Origin: Oceanitalea sp047302425
Lineage (GTDB): Bacteria; Actinomycetota; Actinomycetes; Actinomycetales; Actinomycetaceae
Assembly: GCF_047302425.1 (NCBI RefSeq)
Contig: NZ_CP154855.1
Location: forward strand, 372,001-436,000
DNA: 64,000 nucleotides
Reading direction: 5' to 3'
Shown here: in pieces, positions 58,130-64,000 of the stretch
Position numbering within the stretch: position 1 is the first letter of the stretch
Layout of the letters: each line of letters starts with the position of its first letter
The notes under the pieces: generated by a model
What the model was told of the DNA's origin: nothing
Seen by the model: the letters and a program-made list of their open reading frames with translations, nothing else
Database searches by the model: none
Translations under genes and position numbers: made by a program

Positions 58130-60499
58130 CTAGCCCGCGCGGCGGAGGCGGAGGGAGTTGCCGACGACGATGACCGAGCTGGCCGCCATCGCGGCACCGG
58201 CGATCATCGGGTTGAGCAGCCCCAGCGCCGCCAGCGGGATGGCCGCGACGTTGTAGGCGAAGGCCCAGAACAGGTTCTGCTTGATCACCCGCAGGGTCGC
58301 GCGGGAGACGGCGATCGACGTCGGGGCGGCGCGGAGGTCGCCCGTGACGAGCGTGATGTCGCTGGCCTCGATCGCGACGTCCGTGCCGGTGCCCATCGCC
58401 AGGCCCAGGCCCTGCTGCCCGGCCTGCGCGAGGGCCGCGGCGTCGTTGACGCCGTCGCCCACCATCGCGACGACCCGGCCCTCGCGCTGGAGCCGGGCGA
58501 CGACGTCGAGCTTGTCCTCGGGCAGCACCTCGGCGATGACGTCCTCGGCCGGGATCCAGACCTCGCGGGCCACGGCCTCGGCGGTGGCCCGGTTGTCCCC
58601 GGTGAGGAGCATCGGCCGCACGCCCAGCTCCCGGAGCCGGGCCACCGCCTCGGCGGAGGTCGCCTTGACGGTGTCGCGGACGGCGAGGACGCCGCGGGCG
58701 GTCCCGTCCCACGCGACGACGACGGCGGTCGCCCCGGTCCGCTCGGCGTCCCGGTGGTCCCGGGTCACGCCGTCGGGCACGGTGACGCCCTGCTCGGTGA
58801 GCCAGGCGGGGCGGCCGACGAGGACGGTGCGGCCCTCGACGGTCCCGCCGACCCCGCGGCCGGCGTGGTTGGCAAAGCCGATGACCTCGGGGAGGTCGCC
58901 GAGCTCGGCGCGCGCACCGGCGGCGACGGCCTGCGCGATGGGGTGCTCGCTGGCGGCCTCGACCGCGCCGGCCAGGCGCAGCACCTCGGCGCGGTCCCCG
59001 GTGACGTCGGCGAGCTCCATGCGGCCCTCGGTCACCGTGCCGGTTTTGTCGAGCACGATGGTGTCGATCCGCCGGGTGGACTCGAGGATCTCCGGGCCCT
59101 TGATGACGATGCCGAGCTGGGAGGCGCGGCCGGAGCCGACGAGCAGCGCGGTGGGGGTGGCCAGTCCCAGGGCGCAGGGGCAGGCGATGATGAGGACGGC
59201 GACGGCGGCGGTGAAGGCCGCCTGGGCGTTCGCCCCGGCCGCCAGCCACACGACGAGCGTGCCGAGCGCGATGACGATGACCACCGGCACGAAGACCGCG
59301 GAGATGCGGTCGGCGAGCCGCTGGACCGGCGCCTTCCCGGTCTGCGCCTGGGTGACCAGGCGCCCGATCCGGGCGAGCGTCGTCTCCTCACCCACACGGG
59401 TGGCGCGCACGACGAGCCGCCCGGAGGCGTTGACGGTCGCGCCGGTCACGGTGTCCCCGGGGCCGACGTCGACCGGGACGGGCTCCCCGGTGAGCATCGA
59501 GGCGTCGACCGCGGAGCTGCCCTCGACGACGACGCCGTCGGTGGCGACCTTCTCACCCGGCCGGACGACGAACAGGTCGCCGACGGCGAGGCGCTCGACC
59601 GGCACCCGCTCCTCGGTGCGCCGGCCAGCCGCGTCCACGGTGAGCCGGGCGACGTCCTTCGCGCCGAGGGACAGGAGGGCGCGCAGCGCGTCCCCGGCCC
59701 GACGGCGCGAGCGCGACTCGGCGTAGCGGCCGGCGAGGAGGAAGGTCGTGACGACCGCCGCGACCTCGAAGTAGAGCTCGGGCATGCCGACCTCGCCCAG
59801 CGCCCCCTGCCGGGGGAACAGGTGCGGGGTCATCCGCATCCCGATCTCCCCGGCGCCGCCGAGGAGCAGCGCCCACAGCGACCACAGCGTGGCGGCGACG
59901 ACGCCGAGGGAGACGAGGGTGTCCATCGTCGAGGCGCCGTGCCGGGCGGCCTTGACCGCCGAGCGGTGGAAGGGCCAGGCGGCCCAGGTGACCACCGGCA
60001 GCGACAGGGCCGTGACGACCCACTGCCAGCCGGCGAACTGGATCGCGGGGATCATCGACAGTGCGACGACCGGCACGGTGAGCACGGCCGCCACGCGCAG
60101 CCGGCGGCGCAGGTCCGCCTGGCGCCGCTCGGCGGGGGAGGAGGTGTCCTCGCCCGCGCCGTGGCTGTGCCCGGCGAGCGCGTGCTCGGTGCCGTGCTCG
60201 CCGTCGTCGTCGTGCCCGTCGTGCCCGTGCCCGCCCGGGTGGGCGGCGTCGGTGGTGCGACGGCGGGTCACGGTGGCGGCGTACCCGGCACGTTCGACGG
60301 CCGCGACGACCTCCGCGTCCGCCACCTGCTCCTCGAGGGTGAGGTGGGCGGACTCGGTGGCGAGGTTGACGGTGGCGCTGACGCCGGGGACCGCGTTGAG
60401 CTTCTTCTCCACGCGGGCGACGCACGAGGCGCAGGTCATCCCCTCGACGGCGAGGTCGATCTCACCGAACGGTGTGCTGGTGTGGGCTGGGGACGACAT
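58130..60499 (-). CDS. copA: Copper-translocating P-type ATPase
   Basis: The 789-residue P1B ATPase has one N-terminal metal-binding domain (GMTCASC, Cys23 and Cys26). A His/Asp-rich linker follows at residues about 95-135 (HPGGHGHDGHDDDGEHG...). Eight membrane helices include the metal-path CPC in IIACPCALGLATPTALL, and DKTGT is the phosphorylation site. EHPIAQ, GDGVNDAAAL and the C-terminal NLFWAFAYN and MAASSVIVVGNSLRLR are P1B-1 (Cu+) signatures. It exports Cu+. AAGGAG precedes ATG 60499. It is in the CsoR operon. Confidence 0.93.
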   Translation of the reverse strand: MSSPAHTSTPFGEIDLAVEGMTCASCVARVEKKLNAVPGVSATVNLATESAHLTLEEQVADAEVVAAVERAGYAATVTRRRTTDAAHPGGHGHDGHDDDGEHGTEHALAGHSHGAGEDTSSPAERRQADLRRRLRVAAVLTVPVVALSMIPAIQFAGWQWVVTALSLPVVTWAAWPFHRSAVKAARHGASTMDTLVSLGVVAATLWSLWALLLGGAGEIGMRMTPHLFPRQGALGEVGMPELYFEVAAVVTTFLLAGRYAESRSRRRAGDALRALLSLGAKDVARLTVDAAGRRTEERVPVERLAVGDLFVVRPGEKVATDGVVVEGSSAVDASMLTGEPVPVDVGPGDTVTGATVNASGRLVVRATRVGEETTLARIGRLVTQAQTGKAPVQRLADRISAVFVPVVIVIALGTLVVWLAAGANAQAAFTAAVAVLIIACPCALGLATPTALLVGSGRASQLGIVIKGPEILESTRRIDTIVLDKTGTVTEGRMELADVTGDRAEVLRLAGAVEAASEHPIAQAVAAGARAELGDLPEVIGFANHAGRGVGGTVEGRTVLVGRPAWLTEQGVTVPDGVTRDHRDAERTGATAVVVAWDGTARGVLAVRDTVKATSAEAVARLRELGVRPMLLTGDNRATAEAVAREVWIPAEDVIAEVLPEDKLDVVARLQREGRVVAMVGDGVNDAAALAQAGQQGLGLAMGTGTDVAIEASDITLVTGDLRAAPTSIAVSRATLRVIKQNLFWAFAYNVAAIPLAALGLLNPMIAGAAMAASSVIVVGNSLRLRRAG

Positions 60500-60519
60500 G
60501 GTGGGCTCCTTCGGACGGG

Positions 60520-60774
60520 TTAGTTGTCGACGTGGATGGCGGTGACCGTGTAGCCGGCCTCGTCGACGGCGGCGCGCAGGGCGTCCTCGTCGAGGACGGC
60601 GTCGGAGACGACCGTGACCTCGGAGGTGCCGCCGTTGCGCAGGATGACGCTGACCTTGGAGACGTCCTTGACGTCCTCCAGCTCGCGCGTCACGGCGGAC
60701 ACGCAGTGCCCGCACGTCATGCCCTCGACCTCCAGGACGGTGGTGCGGTCGATGGGCGAGGGGTCGGTGCTCAT
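60520..60774 (-). CDS. copZ: Copper chaperone (heavy-metal-associated domain)
   Basis: The 84-residue protein is a single HMA domain, with MTCGHC (Cu-binding Cys pair) in EVEGMTCGHCVSAVTREL, and the ferredoxin-like strands VSVILRNGGTSEVTVVSDAV and AAVDEAGYTVTAI. It carries Cu+ to CopA. It lies 20 bases upstream of copA and 24 bases after the CsoR stop on the same strand. AAGGAGTTCCC precedes ATG 60774. Confidence 0.93.
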   Translation of the reverse strand: MSTDPSPIDRTTVLEVEGMTCGHCVSAVTRELEDVKDVSKVSVILRNGGTSEVTVVSDAVLDEDALRAAVDEAGYTVTAIHVDN

Positions 60775-60798
60775 GGGAACTCCTTGGTGGGTAGGGAA

Positions 60799-61080
60799 CT
60801 ACGACCGGACGAGCCGGGCGATTGCCTCGCTCGCCTCGCGGACCTTCTCGGCGCCCTCCTCGTGGGAGGAGCGGGCGGCGTCGACGACGCAGTGGCCGAG
60901 GTGGTCCTCGACCAGGCCGATGCCGACCGCCTGGAGCGCCTTGGTGACGGCGGAGATCTGGGTGAGGACGTCGATGCAGTAGGTGTCCTCGTCGACCATG
61001 CGGGCGATGCCGCGGACCTGGCCCTCGATGCGCCGCAGGCGCCGGGCGTAGTCCTCTTTCGTTCCGCTGTAGCCGGCCAT
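60799..61080 (-). CDS. csoR: Copper-sensing repressor CsoR
   Basis: The 93-residue helical protein has the CsoR fold, with YARRLRRIEGQVRGIARMVDEDTYCIDVLTQISAVTKALQAVG and EDHLGHCVVDA. The metal-binding residues are Cys35, His60 and Cys64 (C-H-C), as needed for Cu+ sensing. It represses the csoR-copZ-copA operon until Cu+ binds. The operator GTATACCCCCTAGGGGTAT-like site lies 28 bases before its start. A GGAAGGGAG precedes ATG 61080. Confidence 0.93.
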   Translation of the reverse strand: MAGYSGTKEDYARRLRRIEGQVRGIARMVDEDTYCIDVLTQISAVTKALQAVGIGLVEDHLGHCVVDAARSSHEEGAEKVREASEAIARLVRS

Positions 61081-61108
61081 GTGTGCTCCCTTCCGTCGTC
61101 GTCAACGG

Positions 61109-61125
61109 TATACCCCCTAGGGGTA
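61109..61125. promoter_or_regulatory. CsoR operator
   Basis: ATACCCC (61109-61115) and GGGGTAT (61119-61125) are perfect arms around CTA, matching the known G/C-tract dyad of CsoR-family operators. It overlaps the likely -10 region (TATACC on the minus strand), so bound CsoR would block transcription of csoR, copZ and copA. Confidence 0.85.
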
Positions 61126-61145
61126 TTCCCGCCACGTCGACGGCG

Positions 61146-61772
61146 TTACGGGAGCAGGTCCGCGCCGTACTTGAGGACGATGGCGACGACGACGGCGCCC
61201 ACCCACGCCATGACGACGACGCCGTCCCAGCCCGCGCGGATGAAGGCCAGTGCCCGCTCGTGGGCGCGCGGGCGCAGGAAGAGGTTGTTCTCGCGCAGGT
61301 TGTAGTGGAGCAGCGTGGCGAAGACGAGCGTCGTCGAGAGCGTGACGAGCAGGCACCACGGGCACAGGGCGCCGATGTGGAACATCGACTGGTAGAAGAG
61401 CCAGTAGGCGAAGACGACGCCGAGCGTGTAGACGACCTGCGCCGAGAACATGAACCAGCGCGGGAAGCGCACCCCGCCCAGCCCGGCGACGGCGATCGTG
61501 ATGACGACGGGTTCGGCGACCAGTCCCAGGAAGGCGTTGGGGAAGCCGAAGAGGCTCGCCTGGGAGGAGACGCCGACCGCGCCGCAGCTGAGCACCGAGC
61601 TGATGTTGCAGGTCAGCTGGGCCGCGGGGTCGGCGGCGAGGACGACCGCGTCGATCGACAGGACGAAGGACGCGGTGAGGCTGAGGCAGGCCGACAGCAG
61701 CATGGTGCCGAAGATCCAGCCGTCGGTGTGCCGGATCTGCCGCAGCTTGGGCCGTGTCTCGGTGAGCTCCAC
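61146..61772 (-). CDS. Vitamin K epoxide reductase-family membrane protein
   Basis: The 208-residue protein has four to five membrane helices. It carries the active-site CPWC in HIGALCPWCLLVTLS and the loop Cys pair CNISSVLSC, with SLFGFPNAFLGLVAEPVV after it. Bacterial VKOR proteins oxidise disulfide-forming partners such as DsbA using quinone. No DsbA-like partner is adjacent. GTG 61772 lies six bases after GACGAT, fitting a leaderless start; a GTG at 61853 would add 27 residues of little similarity. It lies just upstream of the CsoR operon on the same strand, separated by the operator. Confidence 0.82.
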   Translation of the reverse strand: MELTETRPKLRQIRHTDGWIFGTMLLSACLSLTASFVLSIDAVVLAADPAAQLTCNISSVLSCGAVGVSSQASLFGFPNAFLGLVAEPVVITIAVAGLGGVRFPRWFMFSAQVVYTLGVVFAYWLFYQSMFHIGALCPWCLLVTLSTTLVFATLLHYNLRENNLFLRPRAHERALAFIRAGWDGVVVMAWVGAVVVAIVLKYGADLLP

Positions 61773-61850
61773 CCGCTCATCGTCCGGGCCGATTCGGACG
61801 AATCCCACGGACCAAGGTCCCCGCCGCCCGAGCCTCTCCCACCGACAGCT

Positions 61851-61919
61851 CACTTATCGCCGAGAGTGCACTTATCGCCGAGAACCGGATTCTCCGGCGG
61901 AGGAATCCGGCTCTCGGCG
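61851..61919. repeat. 18-base units and hairpin after purB (family member 8)
   Basis: CACTTATCGCCGAGAGTG (61851-61868) and the next 18 bases repeat the unit found on the other strand at 27607-27624. The second unit runs into a hairpin: arms 61876-61896 and 61898-61919 (CGGATTCTCCG / CGGAGGAATCCG at the centre) are near-perfect complements. It lies between the purB stop and the VKOR gene and probably terminates purB. Confidence 0.75.
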
Positions 61920-61935
61920 CGTGAGGACGGGTCCC

Positions 61936-63435
61936 TCAGCCCAGGTCGTCGAGGTGCTCGACGAGGGAGGCGGCCAGGCCGGTGTACGTCGCCGGCGTCA
62001 GCGCGAGGAGGCGCTCCTCGACGTCGCGCGGCAGGCCGAGCCCGGCGACGAGACCGCGCATGCCCTCGGCGTCGACCCGGCGCCCGCGGGTGAGCTCCTT
62101 GAGCCGCTCGTACGGGTCGGCCATGCCCTCGGCGCCCGCGACGGACGCCGCGCGCATCGCGGACTGGACGGCCTCGCCGAGCACCTCCCACGAGTCGTCG
62201 AGGTCGCGCTCCATGGCGGCGGCGTCGACGTCCAGGCCGGCGAGGCCGCGGCGGACGTTGTCGACGGCGAGGAGCGAGTGGCCCAGGGCCACGCCGATGT
62301 TGCGCTGCGTCGTCGAGTCGGTGAGGTCGCGCTGCAGGCGCGAGGTGACGAGCGTGGCGCCGAGCGTGTCCAGCAGGGCGGAGGAGATCTCGAGGTTCGC
62401 CTCGGCGTTCTCGAAGCGGATCGGGTTGACCTTGTGCGGCATCGTCGAGGAGCCGGTGGACCCCTGGGCCGCGAGCCGCTGACGGAAGTAGCCCAGCGAG
62501 ATGTAGGTCCAGACGTCGGTGCACAGGTTGTGCAGGATGCGGTTGAAGCGCGCGATGTCCGCGTAGAGCTCGGCCTGCCAGTCGTGCGGCTCGATCTGCG
62601 TGGTCAGCGGGTTCCACGTCAGCCCCAGGCCCTCGACGAAGGAGCGGGAGACGGCCTGCCAGTCGGTCCCCGGAACCGAGACGACGTGCGCCCCGTAGGT
62701 TCCGGTCGCGCCGTTGATCTTGCCCATGAACTCGGCGGCCGAGACACGGCGCAGCTGGCGGCGCAGGCGGGCAGCGAGGACCGCCATCTCCTTGCCGAGC
62801 GTCGTCGGCGTCGCCGTCTGGCCGTGGGTGCGGGAGAGCATCGGCAGCTCGGCGGTCTCGCGGGCCAGGTCGGCGAGGTCGCCGACGAGGGCGAGTGCCG
62901 CGGGCAGCCAGACCTGGCGGACGGCGTCACGGATGGTGACGGCGTAGGAGAGGTTGTTGACGTCCTCGCTCGTGCAGAAGATGTGGACGATCTCGCCGAC
63001 GGCGGGCAGCGGGCTGTCGGGGCCCACCGCCTCGGCGGCCGCGGCGAGGCGCCGCTTGAGGAAGTACTCGACGGCCTTGACGTCGTGCCGGGTCTCCCGC
63101 TCGATCTCCGCGAGCTCGGCGATCTCCGCGGCGCCGAAGGAGTCGACGACGCCGCGCAGGTAGGCGACGTCCGCGTCGCTCAGCTGGGGCGCGCCGGGGA
63201 GGGCGCCGGAGGTGGTGAGGTGGATGAGCCAGGAGACCTCGACGTCGAGCCGGGCGCGGTTGAGCGCCGCCTCGGAGAGGTGGTCGGCGAGCGGGGCGAC
63301 GACGCCGCGGTAGCGGCCGTCGAGCGGGCCGAGCGCGATCGACGGCTCGAGGTCCGCGAGGGAGACGCGGTGGCGGCCGGGAGCCGCTCCGGCCGACAGG
63401 CTGGCGGACGACGTGGTGCTGGGCTGCTCGCTCAT
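61936..63435 (-). CDS. purB: Adenylosuccinate lyase
   Basis: The 499-residue protein has the lyase signature GSSTMPHKVNPIRFENAEANLEISSALL (with the mobile catalytic loop SSTMPHKVNP), and RTHGQTATPTTLGKEMAVLA with the catalytic His. The region EYFLKRRLAAAAEAVG..IVHIFCTSEDVNNLSYAV is typical of the bacterial PurB form that is close to E. coli. It cleaves SAICAR and adenylosuccinate, releasing fumarate, in purine synthesis. An extra N-terminal stretch of about 35 residues (SEQPSTTSSASLSAGAAPGRHR) is not conserved. ATG 63435 lacks a strong ribosome binding site. Confidence 0.95.
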   Translation of the reverse strand: MSEQPSTTSSASLSAGAAPGRHRVSLADLEPSIALGPLDGRYRGVVAPLADHLSEAALNRARLDVEVSWLIHLTTSGALPGAPQLSDADVAYLRGVVDSFGAAEIAELAEIERETRHDVKAVEYFLKRRLAAAAEAVGPDSPLPAVGEIVHIFCTSEDVNNLSYAVTIRDAVRQVWLPAALALVGDLADLARETAELPMLSRTHGQTATPTTLGKEMAVLAARLRRQLRRVSAAEFMGKINGATGTYGAHVVSVPGTDWQAVSRSFVEGLGLTWNPLTTQIEPHDWQAELYADIARFNRILHNLCTDVWTYISLGYFRQRLAAQGSTGSSTMPHKVNPIRFENAEANLEISSALLDTLGATLVTSRLQRDLTDSTTQRNIGVALGHSLLAVDNVRRGLAGLDVDAAAMERDLDDSWEVLGEAVQSAMRAASVAGAEGMADPYERLKELTRGRRVDAEGMRGLVAGLGLPRDVEERLLALTPATYTGLAASLVEHLDDLG

Positions 63436-63478
63436 GACCCTCAGTCTCCCAGAGCCGGCGGGCGCCCTGCTCCACCGC

Positions 63479-63979
63479 TCAGCGGGCGGGCGCCAGCTGC
63501 TCCCGAAGGTGGGCCACGACGCCCTCGCAGGCCGGCAGCACCTCCTCGTAGGTGGTGACGAAGTCGGCGTCCTCGCCGAAGTACGGGTCGTCGACCTCGA
63601 GCTCGCCGGCGGCGACGGCGCGCTCGTCGAAGCTGCGCAGGAGGCGGACCTTCTCCGCGTCCTCCGGGGTCGGGGCGAGGGTGCGCAGGGCCTGCTCGTG
63701 GCCGCGGTCGAGCGCGAGGACGAGGTCGACGTCGGCGAAGCTCTCCCGGACGAACTGCTGGGCGCGGTGGCTCGTGCCGTCGAGCCCGTACCTCTCGAGG
63801 GTGCTGACGGCGCGCGGGTCGGCCGGTCCGCCGACGTGCCAGTCGCCCGTCCCCGCCGACACCACCCGCACCCGGTCCGCGAGGCCCTCCCGCTCGAGCA
63901 GGTCGCGCAGGATGACCTCGCCCATGGGGGAGCGGCAGATGTTGCCGGTGCACACGAAGGACACGGTGAAGGGGGACAT
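63479..63979 (-). CDS. Low-molecular-weight protein-tyrosine phosphatase
   Basis: The 166-residue protein starts SFVCTGNICRSPMGEVILRDLL, the CX4CR P-loop of LMW phosphatases (Cys10, Arg16), and carries the general-acid Asp in EVDDPYFGEDADF. SAGTGDWHVGGPADPRA and DLVLALDRGHEQAL are also typical. It dephosphorylates tyrosine on proteins, in actinobacteria often linked to exopolysaccharide or stress. AACAAT lies six bases before ATG 63979 with no ribosome binding site. The 43-base gap to purB holds no element. Confidence 0.88.
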   Translation of the reverse strand: MSPFTVSFVCTGNICRSPMGEVILRDLLEREGLADRVRVVSAGTGDWHVGGPADPRAVSTLERYGLDGTSHRAQQFVRESFADVDLVLALDRGHEQALRTLAPTPEDAEKVRLLRSFDERAVAAGELEVDDPYFGEDADFVTTYEEVLPACEGVVAHLREQLAPAR

Positions 63980-64000
63980 GGCGGCATTGTTGCCCGGGCC

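Overview
The window is very GC-rich and densely coded. It uses GTG starts freely, has many 4-base start/stop overlaps, and many genes lack a ribosome binding site but carry a TANNNT box six or seven bases before the start codon. With a CsoR copper operon, PH-, LLM- and WYL-domain proteins and an Nramp-related transporter, this points to a chromosomal segment of an actinobacterium (Actinomycetota), perhaps Micrococcales; the genus cannot be told. I see no rRNA, tRNA, CRISPR, transposase, integrase or phage gene.

Layout. 1-6.5 kb: housekeeping and accessory genes (kinase tail, PH-domain protein, NADP-binding reductase, PIN protein, TrxB-like flavoprotein, LLM flavoprotein, SRPBCC, LapA, MFS). 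6.5-9.5 kb: GT2 plus UDP-glucuronate decarboxylase, then a FUSC exporter. 9.5-21.9 kb: one long minus-strand run, read from 21.9 kb downwards: carbamoyltransferase, GT2-GmhB fusion, GT9, two GT4-like transferases, GmhA-HldE fusion, SDR, GT9, then Ada-AlkA and Ogt after a 55-base gap. The first eight genes look like an operon that makes a nucleotide-activated manno-heptose and builds and carbamoylates a heptose-containing glycan. 22-30.6 kb: aldehyde dehydrogenase, a second GT2, an LLM gene joined to an LLM-FAD oxidase fusion, a hexapeptide-repeat protein, and an aldonolactone oxidase/alanine-racemase-fold pair. 30.7-41.7 kb: PfkB kinase, diiron heme-oxygenase-fold protein with CDGSH protein, mutarotase, XRE regulator, GNAT, DedA, an ArsR-MFS unit bracketed by two related small proteins, WYL regulator, Nramp-related transporter, EamA exporter. 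41.7-50.5 kb: a 1373-residue secreted subtilase, CYTH, phosphoglycerate mutase, a degenerate PfkB protein, lipoprotein, CopC, and a FluC pair. 50.5-55.3 kb: DUF2079 protein and a large flippase-like/kinase-like membrane protein, then CPBP. 55.4-58 kb: SAM riboswitch and metNIQ. 58.1-61.8 kb: copA, copZ, csoR with its operator, and a VKOR protein. 61.9-64 kb: purB and a low-molecular-weight phosphatase.

The most unusual structure is a family of hairpin-forming repeats that share an outer T(G/C)TCGGCG / CGCCGA(G/C)A stem end but have different inner stems. Copies sit at gene 3' ends (4.35, 8.4, 23.5, 27.6, 58.1, 61.9 kb), and two related stretches lie in frame inside genes of the heptose operon: in the GmhA-HldE linker and in a GT9. 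The second is the heptose operon itself, with two unusual enzyme fusions and no visible HldD epimerase, polymerase or export gene. No stretch longer than about 190 bases lacks a gene or regulatory element.
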